Assembly (NCBI GenBank): GCA_045596385.1
Contig: JAZOCC010000007.1
Coordinates: 124,001-188,000, forward strand
Source of the DNA: SIG307 sp045596385
Lineage (GTDB): Bacteria; Bacillota; Clostridia; Lachnospirales; Lachnospiraceae
Length of the DNA: 64,000 bases
Direction of reading: 5' to 3'
The notes beneath the pieces are model-generated. The model was not told the DNA's origin and made no database searches. It worked only from the letters and a program-made list of their open reading frames with translations. Positions within the stretch are counted from its first letter, which is position 1; the number at the start of each line of letters is the position of its first letter. The position numbers and the translations under genes are program-made. Of this stretch, positions 51,584 through 59,535 are shown piece by piece.

Positions 51584-52696
51584 ATGGCAGAGCAGGAAAC
51601 ACAGGAATACATAGAACCTGTGATTGTAGATACAAAAAAGGAAACCGACCGGAAATGTCCGCAGTGCGGTGGCGTCATGGATTTTGATCCGAGAGAGGGC
51701 AAGCTTCATTGCCCGTATTGCGACTATCTGGAAGAGATTTTGCCGGACAACGAAGAGGAAACCGCTGCAGAGGAGCAGGACTTTGAAACGGCGGAGCAGA
51801 CCGGCAATTGTGACTGGGGCGTAGAAAAAAAGACGGTGCTTTGTAAGGCCTGTGGCGGTGAAATGGTGTATGATGCACTGGAAATTGCCGGAGAGTGCCC
51901 GTACTGCGGTTCCAATCAGGTTATGGAGGCGCAGGCAGAAAATACGCTGGCACCGGGCGGTGTTTGTGTATTTAAGTTGGATGCAAAGCAGGCGGCAGAG
52001 AAGTTTAAAGCTTGGATTAAGAAGCGCTGGTTTTGTCCGAAGGAAGCAAAGGAGACCGCAAAGCCGAAGGATTTTAAGGGCGTGTATTTGCCGTACTGGA
52101 CCTTTGATACCCAGACCACCACGAAGTATTCCGGTGAGTACGGAATTCGTAAGCAAAAGCGTAATTCCAAGGGAGAAACCGTAACGGTAACGGACTGGTA
52201 CAGATGTAGCGGTACCTATCAGGAGTTTATCGATGACCAGGCAGTGTGCGGAAGTACCAGACACGAGAACGGACTGTTAAACGGAATTCTGCCGTTTAAT
52301 ACCGCAGACAATAAGACCTATAAGCCGGAATACGTGGCAGGTTTCGCATCGGAACGCTACTCTGTGGGGTTAAAGGATGCCTGGAAAACGGCCAAGGGTA
52401 GAATTATCAGTCGGTTAAACAGTAACATCAGAAGGAAGATTATGATGGACCATCAGGCGGACGATGTGCGTTCTTTGCAGATAGATCCTTCTTTTTCGGA
52501 TATCAAGTATAAATATCTGCTTCTTCCGGTATGGATGGCGAGTTTTAAGTTTAACGGAAAAGTGTATCGTTTTATGGTAAACGGACAGACCGGAAGAGTA
52601 TCCGGAAAGATTCCGATTTCGCCGGCAAAGGTGGCAATTACGGTGGTGGGTGTCATTGCGGCACTTGGTCTGTTGTGGTTTATCGCAAACTTATAA
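51584..52696 (+). CDS. zinc-ribbon membrane protein, YdjG-like (paralogue 1)
   Basis: A 370-residue protein with two N-terminal zinc ribbons (CPQCGG with CPYCDY; CKACGG with CPYCGS), a beta-rich middle domain containing GVYLPYWTFDTQTTTKYSGE, and a single C-terminal membrane helix (AITVVGVIAALGLLWFIANL). The start at 51584 follows AGAGGGAG; the longer open frame lacks a site. It is probably tail-anchored with the zinc ribbons in the cytoplasm and partners the YdjI-like protein. Confidence 0.85.
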   Translation: MAEQETQEYIEPVIVDTKKETDRKCPQCGGVMDFDPREGKLHCPYCDYLEEILPDNEEETAAEEQDFETAEQTGNCDWGVEKKTVLCKACGGEMVYDALEIAGECPYCGSNQVMEAQAENTLAPGGVCVFKLDAKQAAEKFKAWIKKRWFCPKEAKETAKPKDFKGVYLPYWTFDTQTTTKYSGEYGIRKQKRNSKGETVTVTDWYRCSGTYQEFIDDQAVCGSTRHENGLLNGILPFNTADNKTYKPEYVAGFASERYSVGLKDAWKTAKGRIISRLNSNIRRKIMMDHQADDVRSLQIDPSFSDIKYKYLLLPVWMASFKFNGKVYRFMVNGQTGRVSGKIPISPAKVAITVVGVIAALGLLWFIANL

Positions 52697-52762
52697 AGAG
52701 GAAGAAGGGGTGCTCTCGGATGAGGCCCCTTTCTTTTGAAGGATGAGGAGGAATTACTAAGG

Positions 52763-53866
52763 ATGGAGCAAGAGACAAACGAAATGAGAGGCTATGGAGA
52801 ACTGCCAACCGTAGAGATAAAAACGGATTCGGGAAGGAAATGTCCACGGTGTCGCGGTTTTATGGAGTTTGATCCGAAGGAAGGAAAACTTCGTTGCCTG
52901 AGTTGTGACTATGTAGAGGCGGTTTTATCCCGAAATGAAGAGGAAACAAATGCAGAGGAACTGGATTTTATCTATGCAGAGAGGGAAGGAAATCATGATT
53001 GGGGCGTAGAGAAAAAGACAGTGCGTTGCGAAAACTGCGGCATAGAAATGATTTATGACAAGGCGGATCCTTTAGAAGAATGTTTGTATTGCGGGTCCGG
53101 CCGGATAACGGAAGTACAGACGGAGGATATTCTGGCTCCGGGAGGTGTCTGTGTATTTGAGTTGGACGCGAGGCAGGCGGCGGAGCGGTTTGAAACATGG
53201 ATTCGGAAACGATGGTTTTGCCGAAAGGAACTGAAAGGGGACGTACAGCCAAAGAATCTTAAGGGAATCTATGTGCCGTGCTGGACCTTTGATACCCATA
53301 CCCATACTACCTATGATGCAGATTACGGAGTAAATTATCCGAGGAAGGGTGTAATGGTGATGGAGTGGGATGGGTGCTGCGGTGAGTACAAAGAATTTAT
53401 TGATGATCAGGTAGTAGACGGGAGCACTCGTCACAAACTGGATTTCCCGGATATAGCCGGGGCGTTTCATACAGCAGATAATAAGGCCTACCGGCAGGAA
53501 TATCTGGCAGGGTTTGCAGTGGAGCGTTATTCCGTAGACTTAAAAGATGCCTGGGAGAACGCGAAGGAGTCGATTTTTGCACGATTACGGAGGCACGTTA
53601 CAAATAAAATCCTGGCGGTGTATCATGCAGATGACGTAAAGGATTTAAATATAACGACAGTCTATGACAGAATTCAATATAAGCATCTGTTACTTCCGGT
53701 ATGGGTGATATGCTTTCATGTGAAGGGGAAGTTGTATCGCTTTACGGTGAACGGGCAAAACGGAAGTGTTTCCGGTAAGGTTCCGCTTTCTGCCGGAAAG
53801 ATAGCTTCCGTTGTCCTCGGTGGGCTTGCGGTATTAGGTTGCCTTTGCTTTTTCTTATGCAGATAA
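52763..53866 (+). CDS. zinc-ribbon membrane protein, YdjG-like (paralogue 2)
   Basis: A 367-residue paralogue of the preceding protein, with the same order of domains. The zinc ribbons are CPRCRG with CLSCDY and CENCGI with CLYCGS, the middle domain has GIYVPCWTFDTHTHTTYDAD, and the C-terminal helix is IASVVLGGLAVLGCLCFF. Divergence is substantial, so the duplication is not recent. GAGGAGG lies 11 bases before the chosen ATG at 52763, a wide spacing; TTG at 52736 is an alternative. A weak hairpin (AAGGGG/CCCCTT around 52705-52732) precedes it. Confidence 0.83.
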   Translation: MEQETNEMRGYGELPTVEIKTDSGRKCPRCRGFMEFDPKEGKLRCLSCDYVEAVLSRNEEETNAEELDFIYAEREGNHDWGVEKKTVRCENCGIEMIYDKADPLEECLYCGSGRITEVQTEDILAPGGVCVFELDARQAAERFETWIRKRWFCRKELKGDVQPKNLKGIYVPCWTFDTHTHTTYDADYGVNYPRKGVMVMEWDGCCGEYKEFIDDQVVDGSTRHKLDFPDIAGAFHTADNKAYRQEYLAGFAVERYSVDLKDAWENAKESIFARLRRHVTNKILAVYHADDVKDLNITTVYDRIQYKHLLLPVWVICFHVKGKLYRFTVNGQNGSVSGKVPLSAGKIASVVLGGLAVLGCLCFFLCR

Positions 53867-53868
53867 AA

Positions 53869-53894
53869 GAATCCGCAGCATAAACTGCGGATTC
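53869..53894. terminator. terminator between converging genes
   Basis: GAATCCGCAG at 53869-53878 pairs perfectly with CTGCGGATTC at 53885-53894. The minus-strand reading continues into TTTTATC, so it serves thiT best. Confidence 0.75.
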
Positions 53895-53907
53895 GGGCGG
53901 TGCTTCT

Positions 53908-54588
53908 TTATTCTTCGGTCATTTGTTTGATACGGTTGAAGGTACTTTTAACTGCCGGAATGCAGAGAATGATTACCGTAACTACACCTTCGATTAAGAT
54001 GTAAGAGTAGTTGTACACAATCGGATAGATGGCGGACAGGGATTTCGGGAAGTTGTCCGGCATGTAGTCCATCCAGTACAGATAACCGCCCAGGGAGTGG
54101 AAAGCGCCCCGAAGGAAGATGCCCAGAAGGTATCCTTTGATGAGGCCGTTTTTCTTTCCGGCAAATACGCCGGCAAAGCCCAGTGCGGTGAAGGCAAAGA
54201 AGTAATCACAGCACACCTGAAGCGGAGTCAGTATGTAGGTACCGCCGCCCTGCAGAAATTGCAGGATGCTGTAAGTGAAAGCTACGGTGAGTCCGGTGCG
54301 CAGACCGTACCAGTAGCCGATTAAACAAATAAACAGCATACTGAATAAAGTGACGGAACCGCCCCACGGAAGCTTATAAGGCTGTAAGTAAGACAAGATA
54401 AAGGCAAGTGCCAGACATACTGCGGAGAAGACCAGCTTTTTTGCCTTCCAGTGTGGTTTGGCACTTTCTTTTTGTTTGGAAAAAAGAGTGGCCAGTACTA
54501 CAATTAACAAAACGACAACCGCGCAGGCGACGTACCCGGCAGTAGTGAGGGCGGCGTATCCGTCCTCTTTAAACTGTTCGATAAACAT
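53908..54588 (-). CDS. thiT: thiamine ECF-transporter substrate-binding subunit ThiT
   Basis: Membrane S-component that binds thiamine and uses a shared ECF energising module encoded elsewhere. The 226-residue product has about six helices. Diagnostic ThiT stretches are SYLQPYKLPWGGSVTLFSML, YWYGLRTG and FLQGGGTYILTPLQVCCDY, and a C-terminal WMDYMPDNFP segment binds thiamine in characterised homologues. The frame continues to a TTG at 54606, but the ATG at 54588 sits behind AAGGAGG. It is controlled by the TPP riboswitch in its leader. Confidence 0.93.
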   Translation of the reverse strand: MFIEQFKEDGYAALTTAGYVACAVVVLLIVVLATLFSKQKESAKPHWKAKKLVFSAVCLALAFILSYLQPYKLPWGGSVTLFSMLFICLIGYWYGLRTGLTVAFTYSILQFLQGGGTYILTPLQVCCDYFFAFTALGFAGVFAGKKNGLIKGYLLGIFLRGAFHSLGGYLYWMDYMPDNFPKSLSAIYPIVYNYSYILIEGVVTVIILCIPAVKSTFNRIKQMTEE

Positions 54589-54647
54589 AAAAAATCCTCC
54601 TTGCAAACTGCTTAGGAGGGGCCGTGAATAACCATAAAAAATGGTCT

Positions 54648-54727
54648 GCTTCCTTACGCCGGAATTATCCGGATCAAGTTATGAGGGTCGGTAGCAAGGC
54701 ACTACCTCTCAGCATGGGCTCCCCTAG
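54648..54727 (-). ncRNA. TPP riboswitch aptamer (THI element)
   Basis: On the minus strand this region contains the conserved aptamer pieces in order: the P1-side GGGGAGCCC, GCTGAGAGG, ACCCTCATAACTTGATCCGG with the CTGATC-like core, GATAATTCCGGCGTAAGGAAG. Downstream on the same RNA, CCTCCT (54614-54619) can pair with the thiT Shine-Dalgarno AGGAGG (54596-54601). The switch therefore probably blocks translation when TPP is bound. Confidence 0.93.
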
Positions 54728-54752
54728 CAAAATATATTATTTTACAAAAGCA

Positions 54753-54781
54753 AGTATAACGGTTGGGTTTTTGTTTGTCAA
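54753..54781 (-). promoter_or_regulatory. sigma-A promoter of thiT
   Basis: On the minus strand, a consensus TTGACA (54776-54781) and TATACT (54753-54758) are separated by 17 bases. Transcription would start about 20 bases before the riboswitch. Confidence 0.85.
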
Positions 54782-54822
54782 TAGGGAATTCGCTTGGCGC
54801 GAAACGGATGCGGAAAGTATTA

Positions 54823-54851
54823 TTGTTTTTCTGACACGGTTATGATAAAAT
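54823..54851 (+). promoter_or_regulatory. sigma-A promoter of the amidase gene
   Basis: TTGTTT at 54823-54828 and TAAAAT at 54846-54851 with a 17-base spacer; TATGAT at 54841 is an alternative -10. Confidence 0.5.
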
Positions 54852-54876
54852 ATAAAGATAGTGTTGGAGGGTTCAT

Positions 54877-56310
54877 ATGAAACGACATATTGTAAGTATT
54901 ATTTTTTTATGTGTAATTTGCCTTGTGGGATGTAAGATAGAAGAGCCTCACGGCAACAATAAAGACGGATTCCAAGAGAATAAGGTTGAAGTATCTCTAA
55001 ATAGCGGAGAGGTTGAATATCCGAAAAGTAAAGAGGAAGAGTATCCTGTCAACGGGGTGAAATTCTATTTCGATGAAGGGTGTACGGCGTATAGGAACGG
55101 AGAGTATGAGGCTGCGGTAAAGGCTCTGAAAATGTCAGTGTTGATGGATGGAAAAAAAGAGTATATAACCCAATCCTACACGGTGCTTGGACACTGCATG
55201 ACAGAATTGGGCGATATGGAGAATGCGGAAGTTTATTACAAAAAGGCATTGGAAACAGGAAACGATACAGCAATGTGTTATAATAATCTCGGGCTGTATT
55301 ATCGTAAATGCAATGACTACAAAAAGGCAGAAGAGAATTATTTACAGGCAATTGAGGCTGATAAGACTTATTCGGAGGCACTATCCAGCCTTGGTGTTCT
55401 GTACGCATTAATCGGACGGACAGAAGAGTCCGTTGCTTTGCTGGAACAGGCAATAGAATATTCCACAAAACCACGTCCCGAGTATGATGCAAATCTGGCG
55501 TACAGTTATGCTGCCATGGGACAAATAGAGAAAGCGCGGGAAAGTCTGGCGATAGCAAGAGAAAAAGGTTATGCAGAAGAAAAGTGTGAAATTGTTTCTG
55601 CATGCATCGATGAGTTTGAAGAAGAATTCAAAAAAGAACTGATACCTACACCGAATTTGACTGAGATACCGCAACAGAAAAAAGGAATAGTCATTGCCAT
55701 TGATCCGGGCCATCAGGCCAAGGGGAATTACGAAAAGGAGCCGGTAGGACCGGGTGCTACAGAGCAGAAAACGAAGGTTTCGTCGGGGACTCAGGGCATT
55801 TTTACAAAAGTGCCGGAGCATGAGTTTACCTTGGAGCTTTCTTTAAAGTTACGGGACACGCTTGTGGCTGAGGGCTATGAGGTCGTAATGACAAGAGAAA
55901 CCGCAGAGGTAGATATCAGTAACGTGGAGCGGGCTGAAATCGCCAATGAAGCCAAGGCAGACATTTACATCCGAATTCATGCCGACGGCGCTGACAGTGA
56001 GGCGGCAAACGGTATTTCCGTGTTATATCCGTCGGAGAATAATCCCTATGTTGCGGAGCTTTCCCCGGACAGTAAGCGGCTGGCACAGGAAGTACTTGAC
56101 GAAATGTGCGAGGCCACCGGAGCGAAAAAACGCGGCATTATAAAAAGAGATGATTTATCCGGAACCAACTGGGCGCAGATGCCTGTGATATTGATCGAGG
56201 CCGGATTTATGACAAACAAAGCAGAGGATGAAAGACTTCAAGACCCGGAGTATCAGGCAAAGCTGGTACAGGGAATTGTGAATGGGATAGAGGAGTATTT
56301 GAACGAATAA
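54877..56310 (+). CDS. lipoprotein with TPR repeats and N-acetylmuramoyl-L-alanine amidase domain
   Basis: A 477-residue cell-surface enzyme. The lipoprotein signal is MKRHIVSIIFLCVICLVGC. Four to five tetratricopeptide repeats occupy about 60-250 (GHCMTELGDMENAEVYYKKA, YNNLGLYYRKCNDYKKAEEN). The Amidase_3 domain starts at about 268: zinc ligands are His in AIDPGHQ, Glu in HEFTLELSLKL and His in IRIHADG, and the catalytic Glu is in IEAGFMTN. It cleaves the amide bond between muramic acid and the peptide stem. Fusion of TPR to Amidase_3 suggests recruitment to a partner, such as a division or sporulation complex. It starts behind GGAGGG. Confidence 0.9.
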   Translation: MKRHIVSIIFLCVICLVGCKIEEPHGNNKDGFQENKVEVSLNSGEVEYPKSKEEEYPVNGVKFYFDEGCTAYRNGEYEAAVKALKMSVLMDGKKEYITQSYTVLGHCMTELGDMENAEVYYKKALETGNDTAMCYNNLGLYYRKCNDYKKAEENYLQAIEADKTYSEALSSLGVLYALIGRTEESVALLEQAIEYSTKPRPEYDANLAYSYAAMGQIEKARESLAIAREKGYAEEKCEIVSACIDEFEEEFKKELIPTPNLTEIPQQKKGIVIAIDPGHQAKGNYEKEPVGPGATEQKTKVSSGTQGIFTKVPEHEFTLELSLKLRDTLVAEGYEVVMTRETAEVDISNVERAEIANEAKADIYIRIHADGADSEAANGISVLYPSENNPYVAELSPDSKRLAQEVLDEMCEATGAKKRGIIKRDDLSGTNWAQMPVILIEAGFMTNKAEDERLQDPEYQAKLVQGIVNGIEEYLNE

Positions 56311-56320
56311 GGAGAGTAAG

Positions 56321-57094
56321 ATGCAACAGGAAAGAACAAGAAACATTAAGCTGACCTTGGAATATGACGGTTCCCGCTATGCGGGCTGGCAAAAGATAGC
56401 GGGAAAAGACCGCATGGTTACCATACAAGGGAAAATAGAAGAAGTATTGGAAAAGATGGAAGGAAAGCCGGTGGAGGTTGTCGGTGCGGCCCGTACCGAA
56501 CCGGGTGCCCATGCCTACGGTCAAATTGCCAACTTCCATACCACAACCGATAAGAGTGTGACGGAGATTAAGCAGTATCTGAATCGGTATCTTCCGATGG
56601 ATATTGCGGTACTGGAGGCTTGCGAAATGCCGGACCGTTTCCATGCATCTTACCTTGCCAAGGAGTTTGTGTATGAATATAAAGTAACGGTGGGGGAAGT
56701 GCCGTCGGTATTTGAGCGGAAGTACAATTATTATTGCTTTAAGCGTCCGGACATCGAGAAAATGAAGAAGGCAGCAGAGTATCTAATCGGAGGTCATGAT
56801 TTTAAGGCTTTTTCCGACAACCGTAAAATGAAAAAATCTACCGTGCGCGTGATGAAGGACATTACGATTTACGGGGATGATTGTGAGATTCTGTTTTCCT
56901 TTACGGCAGATGATTTCTGGCCGCATATGGTGCGGATTCTGGTAGGTACCTTGCTTTCGGTGGGCAAAGGTGAAATGGAACCGGAAGAGGTAAAGAAGCT
57001 TCTCACGACCGGCGACAGAGAGGCAGCGGGAGAGACGATTGAAGCACGCGGACTCTTTTTGTCGGAAGTACGGTATGATGTGACGGAGAAATAG
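56321..57094 (+). CDS. TruA-like tRNA pseudouridine synthase with altered active-site motif
   Basis: A 257-residue member of the TruA family (pseudouridine at tRNA positions 38-40). The fold is complete: IKLTLEYDGSRYAGWQ at the N-terminus, DRFHASYLAKEFVYEY and a C-terminal FWPHMVRILVGTLLSVG. The catalytic motif, normally RTDAGVHA, reads ARTEPGAHAYGQ: the essential Asp is Glu60 and the Val is Ala. The codons (ACC GAA CCG GGT GCC) leave no doubt. It may be a TruA paralogue with changed or lost activity. It starts behind GGAGAG, 10 bases after the amidase gene, and may be co-transcribed with it. Confidence 0.85.
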   Translation: MQQERTRNIKLTLEYDGSRYAGWQKIAGKDRMVTIQGKIEEVLEKMEGKPVEVVGAARTEPGAHAYGQIANFHTTTDKSVTEIKQYLNRYLPMDIAVLEACEMPDRFHASYLAKEFVYEYKVTVGEVPSVFERKYNYYCFKRPDIEKMKKAAEYLIGGHDFKAFSDNRKMKKSTVRVMKDITIYGDDCEILFSFTADDFWPHMVRILVGTLLSVGKGEMEPEEVKKLLTTGDREAAGETIEARGLFLSEVRYDVTEK

Positions 57095-57185
57095 TGGGAA
57101 ATCCGGGAAGAGTGTTTGGAAAATCGTAAGTGGCGGAATTCGGCAAAGAAATGTATAAAAGAACAGAAAGGAACAGTAGAAAACC

Positions 57186-58475
57186 ATGAGAATATTGATT
57201 AAGAACGGTTATGTCATCGACCCGGTGACCGGACGAGAGGGTCAGTTTGATGTGTTAACAGAGGATAAGAAGATTGTGCGTGTGGCGGAGAAGATTGCGG
57301 AGAACGAAGCAGGCGCAGACCGTGTGGTGGATGCCACGGGAAAGCATGTCCTTCCGGGCTTTATTGATTTGCATGTACATTACAGAGAACCGGGCCTTGA
57401 GTACAAGGAAACCATTGCCACCGGTTCCGCGGCAGCGGCGGCAGGGGGTTATACCACTGTTTGTCCGATGCCGAATACAAAGCCGGTAACGGACTGTGCA
57501 GAAGTGGTGCAGACAGTGTTAGCAAAGGCGAAGGAAGCGGGCAAAGTGCGCGTGCTTCCGGTGGGTGCGGTGACCTTAGGACAGAGCGGTACAGAGCTTT
57601 CCGATATCGAAAGCATGGCAAAGGCCGGAGCGGCAGCGGTGTCCGAGGACGGTAAGTCTGTTATGAACCCGGTGGTATATGCGGAAGGTATGCGTCGCGC
57701 GAAGGAAGCTGGCTTGCCGGTATTTGCTCATTGTGAGGAGATTTCCCTGGTACGGGGTGGTGTCATGAATGCGGGGGCAAAGGCGGAGGAGCTGGGTCTT
57801 CCGGGCATTACCAATGCGGTCGAGGATATTATTACCATGCGTGATATTTTGCTGGCGGAGGAAACCGGTGCAAAGCTTCATTTGTGTCATTGCTCCACCA
57901 AATACAGCGTGGATTTCGTACGGTTTGCAAAGGAAAAGGGCATCGACGTAACCGCCGAGGTTTGCCCGCACCATTTTGCAATGTGCGACGAGGATATTAC
58001 CGAAGATGCATCCATGTTTAAGATGAATCCGCCGTTACGGGGAAAAGAGGATGTAAAGGCACTGATTGCGGGACTTTTGGACGGTACCATGGAGGTGATT
58101 TCCACGGACCATGCGCCACACTCCGCAGAGGAAAAGAGCGGTTCCATGATCGGGTCTCCGTTCGGAATCGTAGGTTCCGAGACGGCTTATGCCCTCAGTA
58201 ATACGGTACTGGTAAAGGAGTACGGTATGAGCCAGATGCAGCTTGCGAAATGCATGAGCTACAATCCGGCAAAGGTACTGGGAAGAGACAAAGAAATCGG
58301 AGGTTTGGCAGAGGGATATTTGGCGGATATTGCCATTGTGGCACCGGAGGAAGAATATGTTATCAATCCGGAGGAGTTTTTGTCCAAGGGACGGAATACA
58401 CCGTTCGGAGGAAAGAAGGTAAAGGGCAGAGTGTATATGACCCTTTGCGAAGGAAAGATTACCTACGAGAGATAA
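57186..58475 (+). CDS. pyrC: dihydroorotase
   Basis: Third enzyme of UMP synthesis, closing N-carbamoyl-aspartate to dihydroorotate. The 429-residue product is the class I type. Metal-binding His63 and His65 are in DLHVHYREPG, with further ligands in VFAHCEE and LHLCHCSTKYS and the catalytic Asp in STDHAPHS. The start has only a weak AAAGGAAC site. I found no PyrR-type anti-terminator upstream. The next genes, the HTH-OPRT fusion and pyrF, belong to the same pathway. Confidence 0.96.
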   Translation: MRILIKNGYVIDPVTGREGQFDVLTEDKKIVRVAEKIAENEAGADRVVDATGKHVLPGFIDLHVHYREPGLEYKETIATGSAAAAAGGYTTVCPMPNTKPVTDCAEVVQTVLAKAKEAGKVRVLPVGAVTLGQSGTELSDIESMAKAGAAAVSEDGKSVMNPVVYAEGMRRAKEAGLPVFAHCEEISLVRGGVMNAGAKAEELGLPGITNAVEDIITMRDILLAEETGAKLHLCHCSTKYSVDFVRFAKEKGIDVTAEVCPHHFAMCDEDITEDASMFKMNPPLRGKEDVKALIAGLLDGTMEVISTDHAPHSAEEKSGSMIGSPFGIVGSETAYALSNTVLVKEYGMSQMQLAKCMSYNPAKVLGRDKEIGGLAEGYLADIAIVAPEEEYVINPEEFLSKGRNTPFGGKKVKGRVYMTLCEGKITYER

Positions 58476-58562
58476 TAATAGCGAAAAACAAGTCAATGAC
58501 GATAATGAGAAATACTTTCGTTCTCTCATCTGCCGGTTGAAAAAATCTCGTTTTAGAAGTTA

Positions 58563-58590
58563 TTGCGATACGTACTGTTTTCACTATAAT
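58563..58590 (+). promoter_or_regulatory. sigma-A promoter of the HTH-OPRT fusion
   Basis: TTGCGA at 58563-58568 and TATAAT at 58585-58590, spacer 16. It gives the fusion gene a start site separate from pyrC, as expected for a regulator. Confidence 0.65.
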
Positions 58591-58632
58591 GGAGATAGGA
58601 GCTCCAATCGAAAGAAAGAGGAGGAAACAGAT

Positions 58633-59424
58633 ATGACAAACTCGATAGGTAATCAAATTAAAATTCTTCGTAAGGCAAAAGGAGTCACCCAGGAGGAAAT
58701 GGGGGCGACTCTCGGGATCAGCTATCAGGCGGTTTCCAAATGGGAGAATAATACCGCTCTGCCGGATGTTCAAATGATTCCGAAAATTGCGGAATATTTC
58801 GGGGTCACAACGGACGAGCTGTTCGGTTATAAGCTGAATGCACTGACAAACAAAGAGCGATTGATTCAGTTTATGAAGAAAAACCAGATATTAAGTGTAC
58901 GGCCGGTAGAACTGAAGCATGGCGGCAGTGCGGAGTTTTTTGTGGACACCGGGAAATTCAGCACAAATGCACAGCTTGCAAAAATCGGAGAATACTTCGC
59001 TGACTGTGTGAAAGAGCATCACCTGGAGTTTGATACGCTGTTTGGGCTTGCCTATCACGGGATCGCATTTTCCTGCGCAACGGCGACGGCATTGTTCAAT
59101 AAGTATGGCGTAACGGTAAATTATTGCTACGGTCGAAAGATACCGGACAGGGAAGGAAATATTGTCTGCGGACATCAGCCACGGGACGGAGAACGGGTTG
59201 TGGTGGTGGATGATGTATTAACCACCGGAATCACCCTGGATGAGAAAATCAGTGAACTGAAACAGCTTGCGGATGTGACCGTTGTGGCGGTGATTGTAAT
59301 TGTGAACCGTAAGCAGCAGACGGGAAAGGTTGAGAGAAGCGGCGAGGACAGAATCCGTGAAAAGTATGATGCGGAGGTGTACTCGATTTTAACGGATGAA
59401 GACATTGAAGCATTCTTACAGTAA
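58633..59424 (+). CDS. XRE-type DNA-binding domain fused to an orotate phosphoribosyltransferase-like domain
   Basis: A 263-residue two-domain protein. Residues 1-66 are a typical HTH_3 domain (GNQIKILRKAKGVTQEEMGA, ISYQAVSKWENNTALPD). Residues about 70-263 align with PyrE: SAEFFVDTGKFSTNAQLA, DTLFGLAYHGIAF, and the PRPP loop VVVVDDVLTTGIT at 189-201. The PyrE Lys in AYKGIP is His142, and the flexible catalytic loop (KEAKDHGEGG in PyrE) is shortened to KIPDREGN. It lies between pyrC and pyrF with its own promoter; no other pyrE is visible here. It may be an enzyme, a ligand-sensing repressor or both. The start at 58633 follows GAGGAGG. Confidence 0.85.
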   Translation: MTNSIGNQIKILRKAKGVTQEEMGATLGISYQAVSKWENNTALPDVQMIPKIAEYFGVTTDELFGYKLNALTNKERLIQFMKKNQILSVRPVELKHGGSAEFFVDTGKFSTNAQLAKIGEYFADCVKEHHLEFDTLFGLAYHGIAFSCATATALFNKYGVTVNYCYGRKIPDREGNIVCGHQPRDGERVVVVDDVLTTGITLDEKISELKQLADVTVVAVIVIVNRKQQTGKVERSGEDRIREKYDAEVYSILTDEDIEAFLQ

Positions 59425-59430
59425 CAGGGC

Positions 59431-59459
59431 TTGCGAAAGACAGGGTTCTGTGCTAAAAT
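59431..59459 (+). promoter_or_regulatory. sigma-A promoter of pyrF
   Basis: TTGCGA at 59431-59436 and TAAAAT at 59454-59459, spacer 17. It shares the TTGCGA -35 element with the promoter at 58563. Confidence 0.55.
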
Positions 59460-59535
59460 GTTCGAAAGAATGTGCAAACAGGACAGGCGGTTTGTAAGAA
59501 AACAATTGCCGGAAGGCAGAAAAAAGGAGATTACT

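Noticed and set aside
50051..53866. New defence system built from SPFH and zinc-ribbon proteins
   Set aside because: The architecture matches the known YdjI/YdjG membrane-stress proteins and no effector nuclease is present.
57095..57185. PyrR-binding attenuator before pyrC
   Set aside because: I looked for an anti-terminator/terminator pair and found no convincing stem with a T-run.
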